From positions 47,916-111,915 of the forward strand of contig MLAK01000393.1 of the NCBI GenBank assembly GCA_001839685.1: a DNA stretch of 64,000 bases. The letters are read 5' to 3'. Below, in pieces: positions 1-11,522 of the stretch. Below the pieces are notes generated by a model, which was given only the letters and a program-made list of their open reading frames with translations, did no database searches and was not told the origin of the DNA. Source of the DNA: Tritrichomonas foetus. Lineage: Eukaryota; Parabasalia; Tritrichomonadida; Tritrichomonadidae. The position numbers and the translations under genes are program-made. Position 1 is the first letter of the stretch, and each line of letters begins with the position of its first letter.

Positions 1-158
1 GGTGGTTCTTCAGTATGTGGTTCTTTAGTAGGTGGTTCTTTAGTAGGTGGTTCTTCAGTATGTGGTTCTTTGGTAGGTGGTTCTTCAGTATGTGGTTCTT
101 CAGTATGCGGTTCTTCAGTATGCGGTTCTTTAGTAGGTGGCTCTTCAGTATGTGTATG
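1..158. repeat. 15-bp tandem repeat encoding (PxTEE)n stalk
   Basis: About ten copies of a 15-bp unit (plus-strand form ggttcttcagtatgt with variants) run from the window edge to about 158. On the minus strand each unit encodes Pro-His/Pro-Thr-Glu/Lys-Glu, so copy changes stay in frame. The array continues off the left edge. Confidence 0.9.
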
Positions 159-2096
159 CGGATCTTGAGGGGTAGGATCAAGATCACTTTCACTGGATGT
201 AATTGGTGTTTCTGTTTCTACACATGAATAAAAAACATTTTCATCACTAATAACATGCGTTTGAAGCATTCCACCTTGAAATGCATTATCTTTACCTGTG
301 CAAAAGAAAACATCTTTTAGAATAATATATTTATATTTAGCTCTTCCTAATTCATCAATTTGATATGATTTCTCTCCTAATTCTCCATCAAACTTGCATG
401 AACTAATAGTAAGTGTTGCTCCACTTCCCAAACCAGCTGTATCAAAAATATAAAATGAACTAGGTGTATCTTTATTAGGATCATAATGAACCATGAAATC
501 ACATTTATCAATCAAAGTTTTTTCATTTGTTTTTGGGTTGTCCAAATAAAGTAATAAACTACCACCAACTCCATAATTATTGATGAATGTACATGAAGAA
601 ATGATGCCTTGTTTACATCTGATGTTAAGTCCTCCTCCTCCTTGACCAGATTTTGTTTCACTACTAGATTTATAAGTGGCTTGATTATTTTCAAAAGTGC
701 ACTTATGAACTTCTAGTATATATGTACTCTTAGTAACAGAAATATAAAGACCTCCTCCTGATTGAGCAGAACAATCTTTAAAGATACATTCATCAAATTT
801 AATAGTAAATTTATCAATGTTAAGATCACCACTACATGATATTTTAAATCCTCCTCCATCAATCGTGGATTTCGTTGGTTTACAATTAATGAATTTTGAT
901 TGATAACAATAAACTCCTGCATTAATTAAAGAAACAGCTTGCGAATCAAGATTTTGGAAGGTGCATTTGCTGATATAATACTGAACTCTATTGTCTTGAT
1001 TTTCTCCAAAATATGGAGCACCGCATGTACCTGGAAATTCTGTAAATCCTTCTGGGATCGGATCTTCAATTTCTGAGTTAGAAGGTTCAATAAATGGTGG
1101 ATTCTCAGTAGGTGTACTCAGATCTCCAATTTCTGAGTCAGTCGGCTCAATAAATGGTGGATTTTCAGTAGGTGTACTCGAATCTAGATCATAATCATCA
1201 ACGCATGTTTCATGATTAACAGATTCAGCTAGATCAAAATTGGCCGCTCGGTCACTTCGATGAATTTCCAATCCTGGTGAAAAGCATGTATTGGAAATTT
1301 TTACTTTTGCAAAAGATTCTATTACTGATTCTAAATAAGTACCAATAAATTTACACGATGAAATGGAAATATCACCTTGTCCCTCATAAATAACAATCAT
1401 CTCTTGATTGCAATTTGAATTGCCTTGAAGAAAAACTGAGTTAGAAATAGTCAGTGTACAACTCTCATTTGATAGAAATGGTTGAAAAACAATGCAACTA
1501 CCAAAATACTGTCCATTTCCCTCAAATCTACAGCCCTCGACCACGGCTTCTTGTGTGCTTAAGGTTAAAGCGCCACCAATAGAGTGAAACTTCGGTAAAT
1601 TTTTTTGATGTCCATCATAATATTGTGTTTCAGGTGAATAATTTTGAATAAACGTGCAACCTGATACTGTAATCGGTCTGTTATTCACTGAACCATGTAA
1701 AAAGCAAGCTCCACCACCTTTTTCTAAGGATTTGCAGGAAGTAAAATCTGAACCTACAATTTTAATATAAGCTTTTGTTTTATCGGTTGTGTCACCAACA
1801 TTACCAAGTATTACATAAATAGCACCTCCCCGATTGGCTTTGCATTCATGAAAATGGCATCTCATAATTTCAACAATGTAATCTTGACTGTGAATTGCTC
1901 CTCCATCATCATACAATATGCCAGTTACACTTGAATAATCTACAAAAGTAGTTTCTGTGATTTTTAATGTTTCAAAAGTGGTTGTTGATTTATCAGCTGA
2001 GTATTCACAACGATCCTCACCATTGCAATCTTCGCCCACTTTGGGGAAAAATTTAGGGAGTTGGGCTGAACCAAAGAATAAAAACAAGCAAATCAT
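1..2096 (-). CDS. secreted parallel beta-helix surface protein, C-terminus beyond left edge
   Basis: One uninterrupted minus-strand frame runs from an ATG at 2096 to the left edge (about 698 codons), with an in-frame stop upstream of the ATG. It begins MICLFLFFGSAQ, a short signal peptide. The body has repeated runs of the type GGA(I/C)...CxFxxC (for example CHFHECKANRGGAIYV and CIFKDCSAQSGGGLYI), which is the pattern of polymorphic right-handed parallel beta-helix proteins in which rungs carry Cys, Asn and Gly turns. Two 20-residue repeats containing TPTENPPFIEP lie mid-protein. The visible C-terminal end is a stalk of five-residue repeats (P-H/P-T-E/K-E). Trichomonad surface proteins often follow such stalks with one membrane helix, which would lie outside the window. 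Adhesion or cell-surface function is inference. The frame is certain; the family call is moderately sure. Confidence 0.75.
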   Translation of the reverse strand, partial: MICLFLFFGSAQLPKFFPKVGEDCNGEDRCEYSADKSTTTFETLKITETTFVDYSSVTGILYDDGGAIHSQDYIVEIMRCHFHECKANRGGAIYVILGNVGDTTDKTKAYIKIVGSDFTSCKSLEKGGGACFLHGSVNNRPITVSGCTFIQNYSPETQYYDGHQKNLPKFHSIGGALTLSTQEAVVEGCRFEGNGQYFGSCIVFQPFLSNESCTLTISNSVFLQGNSNCNQEMIVIYEGQGDISISSCKFIGTYLESVIESFAKVKISNTCFSPGLEIHRSDRAANFDLAESVNHETCVDDYDLDSSTPTENPPFIEPTDSEIGDLSTPTENPPFIEPSNSEIEDPIPEGFTEFPGTCGAPYFGENQDNRVQYYISKCTFQNLDSQAVSLINAGVYCYQSKFINCKPTKSTIDGGGFKISCSGDLNIDKFTIKFDECIFKDCSAQSGGGLYISVTKSTYILEVHKCTFENNQATYKSSSETKSGQGGGGLNIRCKQGIISSCTFINNYGVGGSLLLYLDNPKTNEKTLIDKCDFMVHYDPNKDTPSSFYIFDTAGLGSGATLTISSCKFDGELGEKSYQIDELGRAKYKYIILKDVFFCTGKDNAFQGGMLQTHVISDENVFYSCVETETPITSSESDLDPTPQDPHTHTEEPPTKEPHTEEPHTEEPHTEEPPTKEPHTEEPPTKEPPTKEPHTEEP
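1061..1180. repeat. two 60-bp direct repeats inside the beta-helix gene
   Basis: Positions 1061-1120 and 1121-1180 are near-identical 60-bp units with a few substitutions. They encode, on the minus strand, a 20-residue Pro/Glu/Ser-rich unit containing TPTENPPFIEP. A precise in-frame duplication forms a linker between two beta-helix blocks. Confidence 0.8.
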
Positions 2097-2534
2097 ATCT
2101 GAACGAAATAAAATTTGGGAATACCATGGATTTTTCAATTAATTTGAAATACATTCAATTTTATTTGAAAACATGAATTAATTTGAATGCAATTCAATTC
2201 TTATTTGAGGAGTTTAATTTAAAGTGCAAATGGTTTAATAGAATTACTTTTGAAAGGGCTTTCAAAAATAAGCTACGGAAGAAAAGTGGTAAAATATAGT
2301 GTTTGGGCCAAAATAACATTTAACAATCTTTTTACCTTTCTTCAAATTTTAATTATTTGAGTAAATAATTACTAAAAAGGATTCATCCGATTGAATAGCC
2401 AGTTTAAATCGATTAAGCAAAGATAAATCTGAAATAAATTATTTTTGGTATATTCTGAAACGACATACAAATTTGTGAGGATTATTTTCTCCAATTTCGT
2501 TGAATAATTCCAATATTTTGCCAACAGTACTTGT

Positions 2535-2553
2535 TTCTTCTTCTTCTTCTTCT
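2535..2553. repeat. (TTC)n microsatellite
   Basis: Six consecutive ttc triplets lie in non-coding DNA. Confidence 0.8.
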
Positions 2554-3180
2554 TTTTCCCTGCAAGCTCTTCAACAAAACACAATATGAAAGAGTATATT
2601 AAATAATAAATAGTTTCGTAAAAAAAAATCATCATTCATTCGAAATTTTAACAATCGTTGAAATAAACATTTATCAACTGTTAATGGAGCTGTTGGAGAG
2701 GAGAAATCAATGTTTTCCATTTATCTCCAATTGTTAATTGAATAGTTTATGTCAAGTCGGCCAAAAAATTGCTCCAATATTCAAACAAAAACCATATTAT
2801 TGAATTTTTTTGGCATTAATTCCCAAAGATTCAGAGGACACTGGAAAGTTTCCAATGGAAACAGTAATTTCTTCAAATCAATTTTAGTCAAGACTTATCC
2901 AAATTGGCAAAAATTCAGTTACCAATCTTCCCACAATTTAACAGAAAATTCCATATATATCTATAATAGAAACTAATCAGATGGGCAAAGTTAAGATTTA
3001 TAAATATCTTTTGTAATCAAGATAATCTCATTTTAACACATTTTGTCCGTTAAGAATTTTTGATTGGATACCTTTTTACAGTATTGAAAATCATTTAAAA
3101 TTTGAATGAGAACTTTTTCCAATAATTTGAATGGGTAATAAAGAATTCATAAACCAATTTTTACGATGAAGAAGGTGGAT

Positions 3181-3240
3181 AGCTTTTGATGGGAAGCAAC
3201 TAAGGTCAAATGAAAAGCTAAATTATGAAAAGTGTTCCCG
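3181..3240 (+). repeat. dispersed repeat, copy 1
   Basis: The core taaggtcaaatgaaaagc (3201-3218) and the following aaatta-gaaaagtgttc match the reverse complement of 20157-20195 with one C/T change and a small indel. Weaker similarity extends about 20 bp to the left. Both copies are intergenic. Confidence 0.6.
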
Positions 3241-4560
3241 GTAAAAACCGTCGCCAAATAGTCTGAAAACAATTCTTTCTTTAATGAAAGTGAACCAAGA
3301 ATGATAATGGGTACTTAGCGAACAATTCAATTATCTCCATCTCATTTCTTTCTAAAACCTGAATCAAAAATCTTTTCAAATCAGAAACTCTCAAAAATCG
3401 CAAAAAAACTTGTATAACAAATCATTCTCTAAATTTTAATTTGAAATTTCACTACGCATATAAACTATCAAATTCAATTGTACAATCTACATACATAAAA
3501 AAATTAACCGAAACTTGAGTTTGAAAATGGCTGTTTCTTTTGATATCCATTTGTAACCTGCCAAATATTCTGGTTTGGGGTGTCCCAAAAATGGAAATTT
3601 CCCAATTTCCATAACACTGCAAAATAACCTTATCTTTTTGGAAAGACACAGTACTAATCTTCCAAACAAGAAAAACTTTGTCGTTTACTTCAAAAAAAAA
3701 CTGAAAAACCGATTCAATTATTTTTTATTTTTTCTTCTCTTCGTAGTTAATATCATTTTAAAAGAATAAAATAAAATTGAAGCATACATCTGCAATACGA
3801 CCAAACTTGAAACATCTTTTGACAAATTTTAGTCAAATATTAGACTTTCTGATTTAACATTTGGTCGTGTGTAGAGGCATTAAATTTGCAGCATTAATGT
3901 CATTGCTCAATCCCTTTGAAGAAAATCTTTTAAACTAAACATTTATCATTAAATTGACGAATCCCAGAATACTTTCATTTTCTTTAATTTTATCAGATTA
4001 ATCTGATATCTGACATTACCAAAAATATAAAAAGCTTGCAATAATCGGAATTCAATAATATAGCATATTCATATCTGTGATTTGATTTGTAAAAAATAAC
4101 ATGAAATCAATTAGTATATATATATTTTTGATAATTCTGGAAATATTATCATATTTGTTTATGTCACTTCAAAAGAGCTATCTTTTTTTGAAGAACATAA
4201 AACAAAATATGTGAGATAAACGAATAAATCTAAGTAATATTCAGCAAATTCAGGGAGTGTTAGTTTATAACATCTTCGATGAAAACAGAAAAAGTATTAT
4301 GCATCAGCTCACCTCGTCGGAATCACCATCAATGCCTGTATGAAGAATTTGATGTATTCATTCAAACTTTTTGAATAACACTATCTCAAAATATCTTTTT
4401 TCACATCTTTTTTTCGTTATCTATTAATAATTCATCATTCCGATATTTCTCATGGTATGCATAAAGGTGAAAAAGACTTTACTCAAATAACTTTTTGTGT
4501 AATATATTTGAGTCAACATATTTGAATCTTTTGACAAATCGAAAAGAAATTATTTTTGAT

Positions 4561-7500
4561 ATGAATGATAGATTTTACTTCTTCTTACCACGATTGCTCA
4601 CCGACAATTTAATAGAAGATAACACAAAGCATTATGCACTTCCAACATATGCTAGAAATGTGATGTCAGATGCCTGTCGATTAATTGTTAAACAAGTTGG
4701 GGAAAATCCTGATGCTGTGTTACTTGATTCAAAAAAAAGAGTTAAATTCCTAATGGAATTTTTAGGAGTTGCTTTGTCACTACCTATAGCTGACTGTAAC
4801 TTGCAAAATGTGAGTGCAAAAATTTATAGTAAATGGATTCATAATTCAGCAATCTTTGGTAGCAATCAAAGACAGAATAAATACTTAAGATGAATAATTA
4901 CTCAACTATCACTTCCTTTTGCTTTTCGTGAACCAAAAAATCCAGAAAAATTCGAAAAAGAATTTTATCCATTACTTGAATTTATTTTAGATACTCTTAA
5001 TCAATTTCATTTAAAGAGAGGAAGCTATCTTGAAGAAAAAACATGGGGAATTCTGTTTAATACATTAATTGGAATTAATGATGCAATCTATGAATTTCAT
5101 TTTGATCGATTATTAACAGCTGAAAAGGTTTCTCATCTTAAACAAAAAGCAGTGACAATATTATTATCTTCAATCCAATGCAGTGGAATCAAAACAGATA
5201 GTTTGTGGAATACATTAGTGAAATATTGTAAAAAATGGAGTAATAGTTTAGATTTTCTCAAAGTTTGGGGAAATAATATAAGAACCCATTTCCAATATAT
5301 GAATGGAAGAATATACAATATACCCAATTTTATTACTGAAAATCCTTTGAAAGCAGGTATTTATAATGCAGAAAGTCCAGTTGAATTAAAAATGTTGTCA
5401 TTTATCTTTTATAAAACAAATTTTGCAATTGATTACCAAAAAACAATTGAATCACCATCTTTGCTATATCAACTTGCTTCCGATTGTTCAATACTCGTTG
5501 ATATAGCGTTAGATGTTGCTGAAAAAACTTCAACATTATTATTGAATAGATTTCCAGCAGCAAGCTTCTTAAAGCTATTTGGTCCGTTTATTAGTTTCCC
5601 ATCAGTTTTAGGAGATCAATTTGATAAAGCCATTTCGAGAAACATCGATTCAATACTTCGAATTGTTGCACATTTTGATCATTCTGGTGCTGAAGAATCG
5701 TTACAAAAAATGATATCATATGTTATAAATCGGGTCAAATGCCGACATGAATTTACTTTGGCTTCATTTATGAATCAGGCTATTCAAATATTTCCAGCAC
5801 ATCTTTCTTCACTTCCCTTAATTTCTGGAATATCGCTGGCTTACTTACATAATTATAGTTTTCCAAGAATCAAAGAATATATTACTTTTAACTTCAATGA
5901 AAACGTTGTTTCGTTGATGATAAGCTCAGCTGAAGTTTCAGGACAATTGTCAGAAGAAGTTTTTAACTCGATATGGAGTAATACTCAATATCTTAAAATC
6001 CGCTTCTCACTACTTTGCTATGCACAAAAACTCGAATTCCAAATTATTCAAAAAGTTGTTGAAGTATTTCAAGATCAATATGTTGAATTAGCTTGTCATG
6101 AAGAAGGTCTTGATTATTTGATTAGCTTAACTTGCTTCATCAGCTCATATATAAGAGCACATCCAGAAAAATCTGAAAACATTACAAAAATTAGAGTTTT
6201 TCCTCATATTGTAAATGCAATAATGAAAGGAAGTCCAAATGATAGGATTATTATTTCTGTCTTAATAATGATATTATCGATAATCGAATGGGGTGGTTCA
6301 ATGTTTCAAAAAAGTGATAATATAAGTCATTTCTTTAAATTTACAGATTGGTTAAAACAACATATTTCGAAAACTACTTATAAAAATTGGAGTGATTCTA
6401 ATACAATAACAATTCAATCTCTTCTTTCTATTGTTTTGGCTCGAGTTAATGTTCATATGCCACAAAATGATTATTACACACATATTTTAAACTCATCAAA
6501 CATGATTAATGAGGAATCAGTTATTAAAAGTCTGAATATAACTGGTTGTGAGATTTATCATTATACAATCGACAATTATTTGCTTATTTCATTTTTAGAA
6601 AAAAGTGATGGTTCTGATCCACTCGCAATTTTTGTACGTGGGGCTTTTGGAAAGTCTATCTGGACTGTTAAAGATGATTATCAGGGTCAATCTCCTGAAC
6701 CAAGATTATCAGATGAAGTTCCAAAAGTTGATTTACCACGTGCTGAACCACCTGTTGTAAATCCCATTGCTCTAAATGGAGAAAAACTGAATGATATATC
6801 GCCAGCTATTGACATGTCTCAATTAGCAGCACAAGATGAAGCCCTTAGGAAAGTTCATGGAGATGAATTTGCAACATGGCTTGATTGGGACAAATATGGG
6901 TTTTATACACCTTTTAATGAGAAAGCAACATATCAAAGACCACGAGTTGCTGATTTCTTAACAACACTCGGATTATTGGAAAACAAAAACTCTATGAAAA
7001 TAAGGATTCAAAATGATACGAAAAAAGTTCAAGAATGTATTCAAAAATTTGATTTACTAGATAATCAACAGGTAATACCAATTCCCATCATTCATATATT
7101 AGCTGAAGATGAGGCACTTGAGTATAATGATCTCCATTTTTCCAGAACTACAGTAAAAATTCAACAATTTTTAAGAGAAATTGCAAATCCTATGATAGTT
7201 TCAAAAGAAGCCAGTAATTATCATAATCTTCCTTTTCTAAGAACACCTGTTCCAATGATTCCTTCAGCAATTTGTTTTTGTGCTTTATTGTGTCCATCAA
7301 TGGCAGAAGATGTTGAAAATGCACGAAAGGTTTCGTCATTAATATCTGAATCACCAATTGTCTTAATATTTAATGAAACAGACTTTGATGTTTCCAAAGA
7401 TCATCTAAAAATCGATAGAAATAGTAAGCTATTTTCTAAAGAACAGATAATTATAATTATTAAACCAACGTTGGATGGATTATACCATGTCTGGCAGGAG

Positions 7501-7728
7501 TCTTGTATAACGAATGTTATTCCTCCTTTCAGAAAAGAGCAAACATTAGATGCATATAGTCTCGCTTTCAATATTTCTTTATTGCTGGAAATCTGCTCTT
7601 CATCACGAAAAGGAACGGATCCAATACCAAATATTGCACAACAAAGAGTTGACATTATTAGTGAATTATGTAAATCACAAATTGAACCTGATTTAGGTCC
7701 ATTGATAACCACACAATTTTCGAAATAA
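4561..7728 (+). CDS. RapGAP/RalGAP-like GTPase-activating protein, interrupted by one in-frame TGA
   Basis: The frame starts at ATG 4561 (MNDRFYFFLPRLL), hits TGA at 4891-4893 and then continues open in the same frame to TAA at 7728. Codons on both sides read as protein, so this is one gene of about 1055 codons with a single nonsense codon; the next in-frame ATG is 5299. The long N-terminal part is helical and repeat-like, as in RalGAP subunits. The C-terminal part (about 6850-7700) resembles a Rap/Ran-GAP domain: IPIIHILAEDEALEYNDLHF, then PIVLIFNETD, then the hydrophobic strand IIIIIKPTLDGLYHVW and a RalGAP-like tail around NVIPPFRKEQTLDAYSL. The catalytic Asn thumb that precedes the IVLIF strand in RalGAP-alpha is not evident (SESPI here). 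The gene may be a recent pseudogene, a strain polymorphism or a sequencing error. It ends in TAAA. Confidence 0.6.
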
Positions 7729-7958
7729 AAAGTTCCAACATTTATATATTTCTATTTGATATCTTATTCTTTTGAATACATACAAATGTATATTTAGCTT
7801 TCCTTATCATGTATTGGACAATATATTACTTTTCATTATAATATTACTATATTGGACAGAAAGCATTTTGAGAGAATCTTCTTTATTTTTTCAACGTGAC
7901 TATCAAAAACACTTTGTGTTAATAAATGGCTGAGATGTATTTGACATTACATTAAATT

Positions 7959-10184
7959 ATGAATCTCTCTGATTTCGTCATAGATTTATCAGATTATCAG
8001 GTCATAAAAGAGAGTATTGGGGAAGGATCAATTGGTACAGTATCAATTATTGAAGAAACCACAACAAACATGCAGTATTCAGCTAAAATATGTCATAATC
8101 GATGTTCCAGTGCTTCTTGTCAAAGACAATTTCTTTCAGAGGTAGAAATGATGAAAAGAGTTGAATACCCCTCTATTTTAAGATTCATTGGGTTTAATAT
8201 GACTAATTTCGCTAAAAAGATGTATCCAACTATTATTACAGAGTATATGTACAATGGGTCCTTAAGTCAAATGCTTAACAATGAGCGACTAGGGAAAAGT
8301 GGACCATATTGGTCAATAACAACCAAGCAAAATGTTATTTTTGGACTTACTGCGGGGATGAACTTCCTCCATAAAAAACACATTTTGCATCATAATTTGA
8401 AACCATCTAATATTTTATTAGATAAAGATTATTATCCAAAAATATGCGATTTTTCAATGTCAAAAATTATCAATAAGAGTAATAGTGAAATATTAAATCA
8501 AGAGAACAGCAAAAGTGTTATCCAATCTATTGAACCATATAGTATATTTATTCCTCCAGAGATTTTTATAGGAAAGAAGTGGAATTACAAAATTGATGTA
8601 TATGCCTATGCATATATTTTGTATGAAATTTTATCAGGAACAATTCCAAAGATTGATGCTGCAACACCTTATATTGCTATGCAAAAAATCGAAGCAGGTG
8701 AAAGGCCTGATACAAGCATAATATCTAATGAAGCATACCAATCTCTTATTACTGAATGTTGGCGAACCAACCCTGATGAAAGACCAACATTTTCAGAAAT
8801 AATTAAGCGGTTTCAATCTGATAAATCCTACCTTATTGATGCATATGAATTATCAAGTAAAGATAATGGAGATACAATAGATATTTTCAAAGTCTCAGAT
8901 TATTTTCATTCGCTTGGTTATGAGTTGCTTTATGTTGAGAATCATAAGCCCAAAACTGAAGACATAGTTAATTATGCACGTTTATCCAAAGATCATCAAT
9001 CTCTCATTCAAAGAGCACTTGATGGAAATGCAGAAGATTGCTTTATAGTTGCTGAAATGTTGGAGAAATGGAACACCTCCCCGGATGTCCAAATTCACAG
9101 TAATGATACTGAGAAATCAAATTCGAATGAAAAAATAAAGCCTGATATCATGGAAGCCATTAAATATTATAAATATGCAGCTTCTTTAGGAAGTACAGAA
9201 GCAATGCTTAAATATGCAAACATACTATATGATGGCCGATATTATCCTCATGTTAATAAGAATAAAATAGAAGCTGCAAAATATTATAAAATGGCAGCAG
9301 ATGCTGGAAATGTAATCGGAATGAACTTTTATGGAGTAATATTGGATGAAGGCAGAGGTGTCCCACAAAATAAGAAAGAAGCACTTCGATATTATAAAAT
9401 GGGGGTAACAAAAGGTAATATGGACTCAATGGTTAATTATGCACTCTTACTACAAAAGGAAGAAATTCTCATTCCAAATGAAAACACTCAAAGCATAAAC
9501 AATCATGGTCATAATCATAATGAAAGTGATAATGATAATGATAGTGTTAGTGATAATGATAATGAAAACGAAGAAAACATTGATACAGAAATACAAACAA
9601 AAGATGCGAAATATTTTATTGATAATGAGACACGAAATCAATGTTTAATTGAAGCAGCAAGATATATGAAAATTGCAGCTGATGCAGGAAATTCAAATGG
9701 AATGTATAATTACGCGCGAATGCTTCATCAAGGTGAAGGAGTTTCAAAAGATTTAGAAGAATCAGCACGCTACGCAAAACTAGCAGCAGATTCTGGTAAT
9801 CAATTTGCAATGCTTTCGTTTGGACATTTGCTGGAGAAAGGAGAAGGAGTTCACAAAAACATAGAGGAAGCAGTTCGATATTTCAAAATGGCAGCAGACA
9901 AAGGTAATGAAAAAGGAATGCTGAAATATTCTCGAATGCTACAAACAGGAATTGGTTCGCAAAAGAATTTGATTGAATCAACAAAATATTTGAAGATGTG
10001 TGCATTGAAAGGAAATGCTGAGGGAATGTTCCAATATGGGCTTTCATTGAAGGAAGGAGAAGGGATTGAAAAAAATTTGGATGAATCAATTTCATTTTTT
10101 TATCAAGCTTCTCTTCAGGGTCATATAGAAGCCAAACAGGAATATGAAAAACTCACCAAAAATATAACTTGCGTGATTTCATGA
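7959..10184 (+). CDS. TKL-like (pseudo)kinase with C-terminal Sel1 repeats
   Basis: 741 residues from ATG 7959. Residues about 14-290 form a protein kinase domain: glycine loop IGEGSIGTV (20-28), ATP lysine in SAKIC (K43), a catalytic-loop equivalent HHNLKPSN (144-151), DFS (164-166) in place of DFG, IPPE in place of APE, and an ECWRTNPDERP segment typical of TKL kinases. The catalytic Asp of HRD is Asn146, so phosphotransfer is doubtful. From about residue 395 to the end there are Sel1-type TPR-like repeats (AAKYYKMAADAGN, AARYMKIAADAGN, AVRYFKMAADKGN), interrupted by an acidic Asn/Asp-rich insert near 505-545. This kinase-Sel1 architecture is expanded in trichomonads. Sel1 repeats suggest a scaffold role, by inference. 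Stop is TGA. Confidence 0.85.
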   Translation: MNLSDFVIDLSDYQVIKESIGEGSIGTVSIIEETTTNMQYSAKICHNRCSSASCQRQFLSEVEMMKRVEYPSILRFIGFNMTNFAKKMYPTIITEYMYNGSLSQMLNNERLGKSGPYWSITTKQNVIFGLTAGMNFLHKKHILHHNLKPSNILLDKDYYPKICDFSMSKIINKSNSEILNQENSKSVIQSIEPYSIFIPPEIFIGKKWNYKIDVYAYAYILYEILSGTIPKIDAATPYIAMQKIEAGERPDTSIISNEAYQSLITECWRTNPDERPTFSEIIKRFQSDKSYLIDAYELSSKDNGDTIDIFKVSDYFHSLGYELLYVENHKPKTEDIVNYARLSKDHQSLIQRALDGNAEDCFIVAEMLEKWNTSPDVQIHSNDTEKSNSNEKIKPDIMEAIKYYKYAASLGSTEAMLKYANILYDGRYYPHVNKNKIEAAKYYKMAADAGNVIGMNFYGVILDEGRGVPQNKKEALRYYKMGVTKGNMDSMVNYALLLQKEEILIPNENTQSINNHGHNHNESDNDNDSVSDNDNENEENIDTEIQTKDAKYFIDNETRNQCLIEAARYMKIAADAGNSNGMYNYARMLHQGEGVSKDLEESARYAKLAADSGNQFAMLSFGHLLEKGEGVHKNIEEAVRYFKMAADKGNEKGMLKYSRMLQTGIGSQKNLIESTKYLKMCALKGNAEGMFQYGLSLKEGEGIEKNLDESISFFYQASLQGHIEAKQEYEKLTKNITCVIS

Positions 10185-11522
10185 AGCAATTTCAAACATT
10201 TTCGAAGAAAGAATATTTTCAACGGCCAAAATGTTTGCGAAATGAATTCATCACTTAATTATTTCTTTAGAAACATGGTTATCTAGAAAAAATGAATTTT
10301 TGTCAGTGATTCTCTCCAAATATTTTTCGGACACAAAAAATCGCTTATTTCACCTCAAAATACCAGAAATACCTTACACTTGCATAGAAAATCAAAAATT
10401 CATAGAATAAAAAGAAAAATCCACAACTTAAATTTCCATTGTTTTCCATATTTCCAAAAACGGCGTGTTTTCTAGTTTACTATTTATTATATCGAACTGA
10501 GGTTACTTTTTTCATAATAATCCTGTCCAAAAAGCGATTATTTTTACATAAATATTTTTTCCATATAATACTAAAGTTTTCTCTCCATAATTTCATTATT
10601 TGAATGCAAGTAATGATAATATAACAAACACTGAATTTTCCGAAGGAAAAAACAATGAAAACAGAAAATCATGATTAAATTCACCAGAGATAATTGAGCA
10701 TCGTAAATCAGATAATTGATAAGTTTACATTTCTTATTTCAATAGCTTAGATTTCAAAATCACATGATTCTATTGTTTCCAATTTTTTCTCGATAAACAA
10801 TATATTCTTTTGATGTTAGTGAATATTTATTCTGACTTTTCTCCAAACTTATAAAATAAACTTTTTCAATATAATAGTGTGCTTTTTTCTTTCAAAAAGT
10901 TATTCTAGATAGTTTTCTCATATTATCATCATATTGTTTTTAGTATAATTTTATATCAATTCAGAGAGGAAATACCTTGATAAATTGATACTCATAAAAA
11001 GTTCAAAATAGAAATCCTCCAGATGTATACAAACCAAATAGTCTTAACGTACGAAATCACTAAAATGATCCTTATCATCAGTATTACTTAATACCATCAG
11101 TCAAAAATCAAAACCCAAATAGCTAAAAGAATGACGAAAATTTCCCTTATCGCAAACTTCGCAAATGGCCGAATTCACAAATATTTCGAAAATGATTCTG
11201 AAGAAGCTATTGTTTCAGTTTTCGGGTGAACAGCTTTCAGTCAATTGTTAAATCTATTTTTTATAGTTATGAGCCATATTTATTCATAGTTTTGAAATTT
11301 TGCAACAATTAAACCGAAAAAAGAGCGATTTTGGAGAAAGCCTAAAAAAAAATTGTGAGAAGCTTTTTTTCCAAGAATCACAAAGATTATAATACTGCTT
11401 CCCATAATTCTATTTACACTTCTTCTATCGATTTTTTATTAAAAATCGCGAAAATTTTGATAGTTTTAACTCAGTGATGTTGAATTAATTCAATTTCCAT
11501 TTGACAAATAAGAATGTATTGA

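Larger units (their letters stand above)
2097..4560. other. intergenic, AT-rich, no convincing gene
   Basis: This 2.4-kb gap between divergent genes has only short open frames with no protein-like composition. It holds a (TTC)n microsatellite near 2535-2553 and one copy of a dispersed repeat at 3181-3240. A short inverted repeat of 7-bp arms lies near 3590-3610. No tRNA A/B boxes were seen. Confidence 0.6.

Noticed and set aside
15..227. Plus-strand frame MWFFSRWFF...
   Set aside because: It is the antisense of the PxTEE stalk repeats; repetitive DNA keeps several frames open.
9450..9641. Minus-strand hydrophobic frame
   Set aside because: Antisense of the Asp/Asn-rich insert of the kinase-Sel1 gene.
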